A stretch of DNA of 64,000 nt from Trichobilharzia szidati (Eukaryota; Platyhelminthes; Trematoda; Strigeidida; Schistosomatidae): NCBI GenBank assembly GCA_944472155.2, contig OX235272.1:84946020-85010019 (forward strand). The letters are read 5' to 3'. This document shows, piece by piece, positions 34,081-43,849 of this stretch. The translations under genes were made by a program, and so were the position numbers. The notes beneath the pieces are model-generated. The model did no database searches and was not told the origin of the DNA. It saw only the letters and a list, made by a program, of their open reading frames with translations. Position 1 is the stretch's first letter. The number at the start of each line of letters is the position of its first letter.

Positions 34081-34559
34081 TCAATTGCAACAAATAAAAA
34101 TCACGACAGCCTATCTATCAAATGTCACTTCTACCTTGCCATCTATGCTTGTCACGCCAACCACTTATGGCTAAACTATATGCGTCTGTTATTTTGATCT
34201 CTTTATGTACTTGTAAATGTGACTCATTAAACATTTTGTTTCACCCATCAATACTGTTTGGTGTATTCCCACCTTTGCTTGAAGGACAATTATTTTGTAT
34301 TTATAGCCTTTATATGATGGTACTACTTTTATGATTCAGAAACAAATAAAGTTTTAAGCTAGGCAGGTTACCTATGTTTTAACTTTTGTAAAACCCCATT
34401 CTGTGTTGTCAGTATTGAAACCTGTAAACAATTCAACCCAACATCTAATTTCTTGAGATTGAGATGAAGTCTATCTGTCTTCCAATAAGTCCATCTCATG
34501 AAACCTACTTCACCTTGTGGATATCCTCATGCTTATAAACGTTGCCTCCAATTTCCAAA

Positions 34560-35400
34560 TCATTTATTATATTATTATCATTGTCCCATTGGGTTGCGAG
34601 TGAAGCATAGGGCTTCAACAGTACATCGCCACTTTGCCCTATTCTCTGCGGCCCTCTGTAGCTGACCCCATGACTACCCATAGGCTCTCATCTCCTCCTC
34701 ACACGATCTCATCCATGTCACCCTTGGACACCTTACTCACCGTCTCCCACGGGGGTTCCCAGAGTTTCTTGTTTCTGATTCTTTCTGGTCACGTGATCTT
34801 CAATATGAAACGAAGGTAGCTGTTGATGAAAGTCTCCACTGGTCTGGTGGAAATGCATTTCCCGATGTATGCGCCAAGTTTCTGACCAATATACAAGAAA
34901 TGACTGACTTAACACTGGTGTTCAAAATCTGAATTTTGTTCTTTATGCTGTGGAGTGCAGCAGACCTCCAAACTGGTTTTGGAGTGATGAAGGTCTCATT
35001 TGCCTTTCCCAATCATTAGAAGGCTGGAATTTTGATGTCACCATCTTAGGTCTTGTCTATTACTGCTCCCAGCTATCTGCAGAACTCCTTCTTCTTTTCG
35101 TCTGCGTTGTTTGTAGATGAGTAGCACTGAATAACTGTAACTTCCCTACCTTTTAAGCAGGATCTTACTGCCACTATCCTGGAGGAAATTGGTTCTCACT
35201 GCATAAGAGCTTTAGCTGCTGTTGGTAATATCATAACAACCACTCCCTCAGCGTGCTCGTGGTCGTCGTCTGGACGACCACAGTAGACTACCGACTTTTC
35301 AGTTAACAATTTGGAGAGTCCACTTTCACCCCATCTGCCCTCACAGATTCCTAATACTTCTATATCATATCTTCTCATTTCTTGTGCACTCTGGGCAGCC
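34560..35400 (-). pseudogene. RTE-clade LINE with internal deletion
   Basis: The minus strand starts with the endonuclease: MRRYDIEVLGICEGRWGESG and HAEGVVVMILPTAAKALMQ (35196-35378). Near 35025 it jumps directly into the C-terminal region (KANETFITPKPVWRSAALHS, IKNKIQILNTSVKSV, then shifted frames) and ends with the family tail GAAGCCCTATGCTTCACTCG and an ATAATA run near 34560-34620. The whole RT core is deleted, leaving an internally deleted unit with both ends. It lies next to, and in the same direction as, the separate RT fragment at 33060-34080. Confidence 0.65.
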
Positions 35401-36930
35401 TAGATAACCCAAAATATCATGCGGATGTCCCATTTCATATGTATGAATCAATATTCAAAATGTCTAAATTTCTTGTATATTAGAACCTTGAAGGAAATCA
35501 TATTTCTAAGAGAATATGAACTTGTTACACTCAGTACTGAGATCAGAGATTCTCCTGCTGATCTAGTTTTCCCATTTATACAATTTTATGCTCTATACAA
35601 ACTATATTTCGAAGGTGATCTGTTCATTTTTAAACATAACTTTGTAGTTATTTAGTAATTCTGAATAGGAATTCTTGACTTCAGACAGTTAATCTACAAG
35701 AGAGGTACACCTTTCTTAAAACAACATTCACCTATCGTCTGTCTTGATTACCGCCAGGGTAACAATATTTTCAGTAGAAATTCACTGTTTTCAAATCTTA
35801 TGGTAGGGATAATAAATTTGTTATGGTAAGGATAATAAATTTGTTTTGATGAAGTGAAGTTTTGTTATTAATACGGTACGTTTAAAAATGAAAAAAAAAA
35901 CATTAAATGATACAGATGTCGGAAACATAAAACCTCCAGGAAAACAAAATATCAGACTGTCTGAATTATATGCTTTAAAGAATAATAATAATATTTACTT
36001 TGGAATAACAAGTATTACAATACAGAACACGTGTTTCATCCTATTTAGCGTTCATCATCTAACCGTTATAACACTGGTTTTTCCACTGGGACTGGAGACG
36101 AAAGTTTATTGTTCTAAAATGTCAAAATGTAATCTGCTTAGTCAGAAAGACCTACGTCTAGAGCAACAGATATCAGTTTTACATAGCTGTCGCATCCTTA
36201 TGCCTACTGTTAGTCTCAGCTGGATGAATGTTTTACTCCATTACTTTTTTAACTGAATTCACTTATGGTGTATATTTATCACTTAAGAACTATATCAAGT
36301 ATTATACAATTGACAAAATATTATGTCTGAAATCAAATGCCCTCAAATGCAACGTTGGTGATTATATTTACAATAGTTAAGAAGTCGAATCATGTGATAA
36401 TAAGAAGCTTTAACAAATAAACGTGATATGAAGTGATCACTTAGATATCAAAGTCACATGGTGATATGGTGGTCGATTTGCAGTCTGAAAATAAACCAAT
36501 CAGATTTTGGCCTGTGTAAATGATCAATACCCAGTCTGGAAATAAACCAATCAGAATTGGCCTACGTAAAATAATGCCCACTAATTTATTGACCATGATT
36601 ACAGACTAATTGACATATCCTTGGTGATATTTTGAATCATACATTGTTGCGGCTCACGTCGTTGTGTGTTCTCGTTTAAGTAGTGTGGACTGGGTAGCTT
36701 TCGTATAATGTTGTTGGCATAGTCAAGCGATATTCGTGATCAGCGCGTCTGTCTCCAACTCAGCGTCCCTATGTTAGTCTCGACATTTTGGGTATTTTAA
36801 AAAGAATATAGATGACTTTTAAAGTCACCCCGTTAAATTGAATGTGGTATTTGAGGTATAAAAGATTAGTATAAAAAAATCAGATAGAAAATGTCATCAT
36901 CAAAGTAGATTTCGTTAGGAACCAACATCC
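35400..36930. other. No gene; short tandem duplications
   Basis: This is AT-rich sequence. Two small tandem duplications are visible: about 22 bp at 35798-35845 (units containing GGATAATAAATTTGTT) and 51 bp at 36481-36580 (units containing AATAAACCAATCAGA). The 122-codon frame at 35888-36256 shows no similarity I recognise and sits in low-complexity sequence, so I do not call it a gene. Confidence 0.45.
36481..36580 (+). repeat. 51-bp tandem duplication with paired CCAAT boxes
   Basis: CAGTCTGAAAATAAACCAAT (36481) and CAGTCTGGAAATAAACCAAT (36532) start two adjacent units, each with AACCAATCAGA, a consensus CCAAT box in context, and a TTGGCCT that forms a short inverted pair with it. Whether any transcript starts nearby cannot be read from sequence. 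Confidence 0.6.
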
Positions 36931-36939
36931 ATCAGTTAA

Positions 36940-37035
36940 ACATCAAGGAACACTGGAAAACTGTTTCGTCCTAGTTATGGAGTCTTCAGTAGTGTGCACT
37001 CATGATTCCATCAGGAAAAAACCCATAACTTTCAA
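36940..37035 (-). repeat. Hammerhead-like repeat fragment
   Basis: Read on the minus strand it gives CACTACTGAAGACTCC, ATAACTAGGACGAAACAG and then a tail with TTCCAGTGTTCC, the order seen in the second hammerhead-like family. The stem III palindrome is partly lost. It is a short, decayed copy. Confidence 0.5.
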
Positions 37036-37689
37036 GTTGGTTACCGGAAGAAAACATTGACCATTTGGTCACCAGTTACAATCACAATGTTTCATGAATT
37101 TTGAGGTCTGCCTTCTTTTAAAGAAGTCCCCAATTTCAGGAAGCCTCAGTAATTCATCTGGGCTAAGTTATGAAAAATCAATAACAACACACGTATACAG
37201 TAATGATATAAGAGTGGTAAAGACAAAAGGATTACAGCTTTGATGCAAATATACCCCCTGGTGAATACATTTTGGACAATTTACACCAACCAGTATATTG
37301 TATGTTGCATTCAATTGTGACACATTTATTCTTATGTATTTGCATAGGTTAGCGAATTGCCTTATACCGCCAGCATTGGTTTACTACAATTCCATTTAGA
37401 AGACAACAAAGGAGATGAAAGCATATGGGCAGACGTGGAGCCAGGTGAAAACGTTGGCTGAAGCCCTCTAGGAATTAAAATTAATCAACACATATATGAA
37501 GTTGAATAAGCTTAACACAGTTGCATAATAAGATGAATAGTTTAATTAATGAGTGAGTTGTGATTAGGATGCACATAGAAACAAAGGAAAGTATGGAATT
37601 ATGTAAGAGTTCTAAAAATTACAAATGTTATAAGGAGTTAGAAAAAAAAAACAAGCCCACAAACATCAAGTCAGTAGAAGTGAACATGG

Positions 37690-38050
37690 TTGTTACCATG
37701 ATAGTAGAAGTGGTTGGATGATTTTCTTTTGTATACATAACTCTGGTTTTTCCAACTGAATGGTTAAGTCTTCAGCAATACAAAGGAGACGAAAGCGTAT
37801 TGCCTTTAGCAGGTTGTTCTTCACTTTGTAGATAACTTTGAAGCAGGAAGCGGTTGTTGAAATGGAATGACCAGTGTTGACGAGATGTTCGATTATCGCA
37901 CTCCTTATACAGCCAATATAACCATTTTGTAGCCATTCGGGATAGTGTTCTTGAACCCTTTTGGACAGGATACGCGTCGAACGACCAATGAAATCAACAA
38001 TCATCGATTGCCACCACCAGTACTTCAGTACATACTCAAGATTCCGCAAT
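37690..38050 (-). pseudogene. Penelope-like element, GIY-YIG C-terminal piece
   Basis: The minus-strand frame 37693-38049 has DFIGRSTRILSKRVQEHYPE, IRSAIIEHLVNTGHSI, CFKVIYKVKNNLLKAIRF and RLLCIAEDL then ELCIQKK. FIGRS corresponds to YIGRT of the GIY-YIG nuclease, with the arginine of the second motif and the H-L-x-x-T-G-H block retained. The N-terminal part of the domain and the RT are absent. It is probably dead, but 118 codons are open. Confidence 0.75.
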
Positions 38051-38535
38051 CACCTAACAAAGCAGCACAGAGAAGAGTTAAAACAGCTAAATTAACTTAA
38101 TCTTTCCCCCGAACCTAACCTAAAACTTACTAGATATCCCGATTAACATTACAACACTTCATTAAGCATATTTAATTCATGATTATAGTATTTTGACCTG
38201 GTTTCACTAACTTGCTGACTAAGCATTCCAAGGTCATTGGCGCGGTAGCACTCCTTCAGTGCCTAAAGTTTAAGTTTGCCGTATTAATAACACTCATTGA
38301 TAGTCATTGTTGGAATGCTTTATGAAATTATAAATAAATTTCACAATTAAATATTTCTGATGTGTTTTGGTGCTTTTATTTCTACTAAGATTTGTGAATT
38401 TAAGGTCCGTTAGCGTGATTTTTAGGTGATCGATCGGTAAATACATTTATATTTCTTATCATGTCAGAGTGACTACACTAATTTCAAGCCATCCCAGTTA
38501 TACAGAAGTGGAATTTAAAATAAAATTATTACTTT

Positions 38536-38728
38536 GTTTTTCGAGTGGAACATAGGGCTTCAAGCTTCTACTTTGAAGTTTCAGCAGAAGTGGTGTTTTA
38601 TTTCGAGGTGAGTTTGCTAGCCTCACGCCTATCCCTACTCTTTTGTCGGGCTTATAAGCGATTAAGCGAAGTGGTGTGCGCCGGCCGGAAATCGTACCAT
38701 GGACCGCGTCCATGGTTAGCTTGCATTC
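38536..38728 (-). mobile_element. tRNA-derived SINE, diverged copy
   Basis: The tail GAAGCCCTATGTTCCACTCG lies at 38540-38560 on the minus strand, and the body and head (a GGTACGATTTCCGGCCGGCG B-box and acceptor region near 38680-38700) follow in family order. It is the oldest of the four copies listed. Its head directly abuts the LINE fragment at 38730. Confidence 0.65.
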
Positions 38729-38729
38729 T

Positions 38730-39177
38730 ACCCAGGATGTTAAAGGTTTTCAGCAGGGTAAGCAACGTGCCACTTAACCAGCTTGTTAATATTCTGGTTG
38801 ACAGGCATATGGATTCATGTGAAAAATGGGCTAAATCCATTCTGTCTAACTCACACCACCCTCTTCACTCACAACTCTTCCCTTGCATCTCATACGGCAA
38901 AACCAGAAGCCTATATAGAAAAATATATGCTCGCACTAGCAAGTACAAAAGCTCAACCATACTCTACTTAGCTCGTGTTCTGTGCGATAAAGAAAGCATT
39001 AGGCGTGACACCTATAAATCATTAAATAGTCAGTAGAACAACTGGACCTCGTCTTTCCAACTCATATCATTTATAGGTACAACATTTTCTTTCTTTTCCT
39101 TTTCTCTCTCTTTTTTTCCGTTATGTGCTGCTTTGTTTCTTTCTCTCGCTTACGCCAGTAAATAAGAGGGGGAGCCC
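38730..39177 (+). pseudogene. LINE C-terminus and 3' UTR, left half
   Basis: The frame to 39036 encodes KVFSRVSNVPLNQLVNILVD, RHMDSCEKWAKSILSN, HPLHSQLFPCISYGKTRSLY and RKIYARTSKYKSSTI, then LARVLCDKESIR. It is collinear with the C-terminus of the LINE at 44623-45159. The 3' UTR begins at 39037 and is cut at 39177 by an LTR element; its other end reappears at 42156-42423 with the same terminus as the LINE ending near 45646. Confidence 0.75.
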
Positions 39178-39605
39178 TGTGGAGTCCTCAAAAATAAACT
39201 CATCCAAATTTTACTGTTATGTAAAAAAATGAACATATTGTACACTACTTTGTTTTAACCAAAAACTCTGTACTTTGAACTTCCCTCGAGTTTTAAAAAA
39301 TATATATAATTCTGCCTTCGACTCTCCGTCTTCTCCACCATCTCAACTGCCGTCGATCAATTATAACAACCTGCTTTCTATCTCGAATTTTTGCAGGAGC
39401 ACCGTAGCCTCTTCCTACGCACTTTGGTCGACCTCCGGCAACGTCAACACTGGAGAATTAGAACTGGAGCAGTCTTCCCGCAGCACTTCTGGAATCCAGT
39501 ACGTTTATTGTGGAATTTGGATCTTTGTAAACTCAATTGATTTGGTATTTTGTTTTCTATTTGAATTTTGGGTAAATAAGCTAACAGAGCAATAGGTCCA
39601 CCACA
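39178..39605 (+). repeat. LTR in inverted orientation (left)
   Basis: This 428-bp repeat begins TGTGGAGTCCTC and ends GGTCCACCACA. It is the reverse complement of 41728-42155 with about three visible mismatches (for example CATCC/CTTCC near the start and CCACC/CCATC at the end). It carries TTTTTGCAGGAG at its centre (39391-39402). For an element transcribed on the minus strand this LTR should point the other way; here it faces its partner. It continues with eight bases (AAAATTGG) shared with the sequence inside the other LTR and then joins pol. Confidence 0.9.
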
Positions 39606-40461
39606 AAAATTGGAAGTGTTCCATATGTTCTTCCATCGATGAGCTGGCAGTTAAGACATCGTCGATATATACAAAGACAAAATCAAGACCTTGGGTAACT
39701 TGGTCCATAAAACGCTGAAATGTTTGCGCGGCATTCTTTAGACCGAAGGGCATTCTCAAGAATTCGAATAATCCAAAAGGTATGATAATTGCTGTTTTTG
39801 GAATGTCTTCTGGAGCGACTGGTATTTGATGATATGCTCTAACCAAGTCAACTTTGGTAAAAATAGTCTTTCCATGTAACGTCAAGGAGAAATCGTGGAG
39901 ATGAGGTATAGGATAACGGTCTGGTACCGTAGCGTTATTCAGAGCGCGATAATCTCCACATGGTCGCCAGTCGTGATTAGTTTTGGGAACCATATGCAAA
40001 GGTGAAGACCATGGACTGTTGGATGGTCGCATGATGCCCAGCTGCATCATATGTTCGAATTCTGAATTAGCTGCTGCTAGTTTATCTGGTGGTAACCGTC
40101 GTGGACGTGCCTCCACAGGTTGTCCTGTTGTGATGATTTTATGCGTAACTGTATGAGATATATCTTCGACATTGTATGACGGTTTGAGGATTTTCGGAAA
40201 TCGTTGCAATAAGGTAGAGAACATTTCACTCTCCGGCTTTTCTATACAGATGCTATGAACAGAGTAGTCACCTGTAATACCGTGGATCTTGAGTTGGGTG
40301 CAATTGTCAATCAGTTTTTTCTTGCTGATGTCAACTAACAGATTGAAGTGACTTAGGAAGTCTGCACCAAGTATAGCGTGACGTACGTCAGCTACTATGA
40401 AGATCCATGTGAAACGTCGGCGTAATCCTAGGTTTAGAATCATTGACTGTTCACCATACGT
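39606..40461 (-). pseudogene. Gypsy-type pol: reverse transcriptase, truncated
   Basis: The minus-strand frame follows the protease in the same frame after one TAG. It has [15 protein letters not shown] (pre-RT), [69 protein letters not shown] and the catalytic VFVYIDDVL. This is the N-terminal two-thirds of a Metaviridae-type RT with its catalytic residues intact. It breaks off after [10 protein letters not shown], where the frame runs into the inverted left LTR. The remaining RT, RNase H and integrase are absent, so the copy cannot be autonomous. Confidence 0.85.
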
Positions 40462-40649
40462 CTATATGTTGGTTTGATTGGCAGCGCGGAGGGAAAGTTT
40501 ACCAGGTATTTTGGCTGATCGCCTGGATAGTGAGGGGGGAATAACACTGACCTCGGCGCCTGTATCTACCAGGAATAATGTGCCGGTAGTCAAGTCCCTC
40601 ACGTAGAAAAGGCGACTGGGATGATTGCCAGTAACAGCCGTCGCCATTA
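40462..40649 (-). pseudogene. Gypsy-type aspartic protease
   Basis: This short minus-strand frame starts at an ATG that overlaps the gag stop as TAATG. It encodes LFYVRDLTTGTLFLVDTGAE followed by VSVIPPS, with the D-T-G-A active-site motif of retroviral-type aspartic proteases. It ends at a TAG after ANQTNI, and the RT frame resumes in register 18 bases later, so a single nonsense codon separates protease from RT. The TAATG overlap suggests pol translation by reinitiation or a frameshift from gag. Confidence 0.8.
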
Positions 40650-41570
40650 CTGTCTGGCTAGGGAGTTTCCCTGAGTTGCGTCACCACTATTGTATATGCA
40701 CGGTCGGACACACTTCAGGACATTATGCCCATACCTCCTATGATACCAGCAAATGTTACGGCTTTGAGACGGTGTTCTAGAACGTCGTCTAGATCTTGGT
40801 CGCCGTTGCTTGGATACTGTCTGTGACTGGTTCCGCTGTGCTCGGAGCTCAGATACTTCCAGTCGTAGGTCTTGCATTTGAGATGTTAACTGGGAAAGTA
40901 ACCAAAACATTGGTGTGTCCTTCATAGATGTGGAAGGGCTTGGTGGTACTACCTCTGTAGACACGCTATTTATGCCATTATTTGATAACACGTCCATGAT
41001 ATCGTCTGCCATCTTAGCTAGTTCTTCAAGGTCTGTCGTCCTAGAAGATATTGTTAGGATTTGTTGGACGTTTTGTGGTAAACGTTGTAAGAACATCTGA
41101 CGTAGAATTAAGTCATCTACTTTGTGTGATCCAATCAACTGGCGCATATGTCTAAGTAGTTGGGATGGCTTTTTTGTACCTAGATCACACGAAGTAAGTA
41201 GTTGTTGTATGCGTTTTTCATCGGAGAGGGTGGTCCGCTGGATAAGTGCAGCTTTTAGTTTGTCATATTGAGAGTCTGTAGGCTTGCTGTCTATGACATC
41301 GATAACCTCTCGTAGTACTTCCATGGGTATTGCTGCTAATACGCAACCATACATGGCAATCTGCGACGTAATACCTCGAGCTGCAAACAACTGTTCAATG
41401 ATTGTGAACCAGACACGTGGTTCAGCCAGATCAAATTGAGGTAGTCTTAAGTCCGGTAAGGCGTCATTAGAAGAGTTCTGTGTCTCTTCGCCTTTATTAC
41501 CTTCTCCAGCAGCAGTGGAACGTTTAGGTGGAGCCATTGTCAAAAAATATTTAAGTATAGAGATATACAA
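40647..41570 (-). CDS. Gypsy-type Gag with CHHC knuckle (CsRn1-like)
   Basis: This open minus-strand frame is of about 307 codons; the more likely start is the MAPPKRSTAAGEG methionine, 11 codons in. Gag forms the particle that packages element RNA. Visible parts are an acidic linker, a capsid-like region (LPDLRLPQFDLAEPRVWF, FMLQ-type helices, MRQLIGS and MFLQRLP), an arginine/serine-rich basic stretch (RRPRSRRRSRTPSQSR), and a knuckle with spacing C-x2-H-x4-H-x4-C (CWYHRRYGHNVLKC) rather than the common CCHC. That CHHC form is characteristic of the CsRn1 clade of Gypsy elements known from trematodes. The frame is intact, unlike pol. Confidence 0.85.
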   Translation of the reverse strand: MYISILKYFLTMAPPKRSTAAGEGNKGEETQNSSNDALPDLRLPQFDLAEPRVWFTIIEQLFAARGITSQIAMYGCVLAAIPMEVLREVIDVIDSKPTDSQYDKLKAALIQRTTLSDEKRIQQLLTSCDLGTKKPSQLLRHMRQLIGSHKVDDLILRQMFLQRLPQNVQQILTISSRTTDLEELAKMADDIMDVLSNNGINSVSTEVVPPSPSTSMKDTPMFWLLSQLTSQMQDLRLEVSELRAQRNQSQTVSKQRRPRSRRRSRTPSQSRNICWYHRRYGHNVLKCVRPCIYNSGDATQGNSLARQ

Positions 41571-41727
41571 AATAGCAAAACGTATGGTAACAAAAATTAA
41601 GCAATACGAGATTATAAGGTCAAAATAGCAACAAAAATGTTCAAAACGAGTTAACTATCGCAAAAATGTTCAAAAAAAACGGTTAACCATCGAAGAAAAA
41701 AATGTTCGAAGCGGGCTCGCCAATTTT

Positions 41728-42155
41728 TGTGATGGACCTATTGCTCTGTTAGCTTATTTACCCAAAATTCAAATAGAAAACAAAATACCAAATCAATTGA
41801 GTTTACAAAGATCCAAATTCCACAATAAACGTACTGGATTCCAGAAGTGCTGCGGGAAGACTGCTCCAGTTCTAATTCTCCAGTGTTGACGTTGCCGGAG
41901 GTCGACCAAAGTGCGTAGGAAGAGGCTACGGTGCTCCTGCAAAAATTCGAGATAGAAAGCAGGTTGTTATAATTGATCGACGGCAGTTGAGATGGTGGAG
42001 AAGACGGAGAGTCGAAGGCAGAATTATATATATTTTTTAATACTCGAGGGAAGTTCAAAGTACAGAGTTTTTGGTTAAAACAAAGTAGTGTACAATATGT
42101 TCATTTTTTTACATAACAGTAAAATTTGGAAGAGTTTATTTTTGAGGACTCCACA
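41728..42155 (-). repeat. LTR (right), 5' LTR of the minus-strand element
   Basis: This 428-bp repeat on the minus strand runs from TGTGGAGTCC (42155) to GGTCCATCACA (41728). It lies correctly oriented upstream of gag, so it is the element's 5' LTR. Inside it, minus strand, comes AAAATTGGCGAGCCCGC, a possible primer-binding region starting at TGG five bases in; I cannot name the tRNA. The flanks CCC (left, 39177) and CAC (right, 42156) show no target-site duplication across the whole element. Confidence 0.88.
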
Positions 42156-42355
42156 CACGTACTTCTCTAACACCTTCAAACACTGTTCAACTTTGGCTTT
42201 GCTACCGACATGCCAATATGTTGTCATAATGAACTGAGATTTCCTTAATCTATGTAGAATTCTATTTATTGATAATGTACTAACTGGATGCAATACTGTA
42301 GTAAAAATGCAGAGAATTCCATTCTGTATCACAAGTGCTCTTTTGGAATAAAGCC

Positions 42356-42425
<70 letters not shown>
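42156..42425 (+). mobile_element. LINE 3' UTR, right half, with ATT microsatellite
   Basis: Near its end the sequence ATTCCATTCTGTATCACAAG then TGGAATAAAG matches 45587-45625, the end of the LINE at 44240-45646. An (ATT)n run of about 22 units follows (42358-42423). Together with 38730-39177 it shows one LINE 3' region split by the LTR element. Confidence 0.75.
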
Positions 42426-42578
42426 GTTATACCACCGATGCCCACTAGGAGTGAAATAAGTATGTTTATCGTTTCAGCTTCAAAAATTACCTTTTGATAG
42501 AAGAGGACTGTATTTGCCTCATTTCACTTTCTTTGCTTACTGTTCACTAGTTTAGAGGATCCATCACTGAACTCATAG

Positions 42579-42808
42579 TGCGTCGGTGGTATAGCGGTTA
42601 GGACGGTCGCCGACCATGCACATGGTCCGGAGTTCGATTCCCGGCCGACGCACTCCTTTACCTCGCTGAGCCAGAAATAATGCTGGTAAAGAGGAAAGGT
42701 TGGGCATGAGGCTAGCAACCCCATCCTGTAAAATAAACACTGGTACAGAAACTTCAAGCCTCTAGCTTGAAGCCCTATGTTCCACTGCAGAACGTGAAGG
42801 AAAAAAAA
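42579..42808 (+). mobile_element. tRNA-derived SINE, full length with TSD
   Basis: The tRNA-like head pairs GCGTCGG with CCGACGC and has A box TGGTATAGCGG (42586-42596) and B box AGTTCGATTCC (42630-42640). The body has AATAATGCTGGTAAAGAGG and ends GAAGCCCTATGTTCCACT, then an A run (42801-42809). A target-site duplication of 16 bp, ATCACTGAACTCATAG (42563-42578) and ATCACTGAACTTATAG (42809-42824), has one mismatch. This is the best-preserved copy and defines the family: pol III promoter, unrelated body, and a tail shared with the RTE LINE. Confidence 0.9.
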
Positions 42809-42824
42809 ATCACTGAACTTATAG

Positions 42825-43380
42825 ATCATAGCTAAGTTAAACACTTTTATTTTACTGCCATATTAATGTGACAGATTTGAGTGTGGATAAAGAAATCTCT
42901 AATCTCATATCTGAAGTAAAATATTTACCGTCATATGCATAGAGTCACAAACACAAACACACACATACTAACAATATACAAAGCGTTTTCAGTTAAATCA
43001 TTCTTCACATTTTTGCGCTCTTTCTTTGTTACCCTTATTTAAATAAGTGATCATATGCTTTCTGTCTACATTAAAAAAAAATTATTTATTTGAAAATCAC
43101 ATGCTTTTGATCAATGTAAGATCATATGAAAATAGTGTACAAAAAATACCAAAAAAAACTATTCTAAACACGTACAAACATTTAAAATATCATCTCATAT
43201 GATCTTTACAATAATATTAATATCTATAGTACAAAATATGTGGTATATGTTATACCAGACTTTTCAGCTGACATATAAATAATCATTTGTGTGTGTGTGT
43301 GTGTGAATATGTTGCCACATAAGGTCATCCATCGGAACATAATTGTTACAACTTGAACAAAAAGTGTAACAGGATTTCAT
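42825..43380. other. No gene; simple repeats
   Basis: This stretch is very AT-rich, with a (GT)n run at about 43289-43304 and nothing else that I can name. Confidence 0.5.
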
Positions 43381-43765
43381 CATGAGCTGACATCAGTTAG
43401 AGAACCATTGGAAAATCAGCAGGGAGTACTGGACAGCTGTTTCATCCTAGTTTGTGGCTCTTCATCAGTACGCACCCACCGCTAGGATTCGAACCCAGGA
43501 ACTCTCATTTAAGAGACGAGCTCGCAGACCATTAAGCCACGGGGACCCGCCAATCCAATGGCTAACCTATGATTGCAAACTTCTGCCAATTCAAGATATA
43601 GCGTGACCACTAGCCAATGTTACCTGTGGCGAGTATTTGTCCTCACACCCGACATGCCGTACCCTACTGGTCAAGACTTCTTACCAGAACCTAGATAACT
43701 ACCTATCTGAATAGAGTCAGTCACTAGTGAGTATCAGATTAATATTCAAGTGGTGGTTTGCGGGG
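43380..43765 (-). repeat. Second hammerhead-like family, copy 2
   Basis: On the minus strand the unit runs from CTGATACTCACTAGTGACT (about 43740) through a tRNA-like head (B box GGTTCGAATCC near 43489-43499) to the hammerhead-like fold at 43426-43471. Upstream, at 43735-43765, lies CAAACCACCACTTGAATATT, the 3' end of a preceding unit, so this too is a head-to-tail junction. The pair of copies here (minus) and at 43850-44095 (plus) face each other. Confidence 0.65.
43426..43471 (-). ncRNA. Hammerhead-like fold
   Basis: On the minus strand GTACTG at the 5' side pairs with CAGTAC at the 3' side. Between them are ATGAAGAG, a short stem II remnant, GATGAAAC and the stem III palindrome CAGCTG followed by TC. 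The position that is an invariant C in active hammerheads is A here if stem I is kept. Alternatively CTGATGA can be read as the core at the cost of stem I pairs and extra bases before stem II. I regard it as related but probably inactive. Confidence 0.5.
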
Positions 43766-43849
43766 ATTCGATAGGTGACAGGACTTCATAACCACCTGAG
43801 ATCTGTTAGAAAACCATTGGAAAACCTGGGGGTATCATGAATTGGCAGA

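Noticed and set aside
35888..36256. 122-codon plus-strand frame
   Set aside because: It has no recognisable motif, starts in an A-run and sits among short tandem duplications, so chance is likely.
42288..42497. 69-codon frame with a poly-isoleucine run
   Set aside because: It is a translation of the ATT microsatellite.
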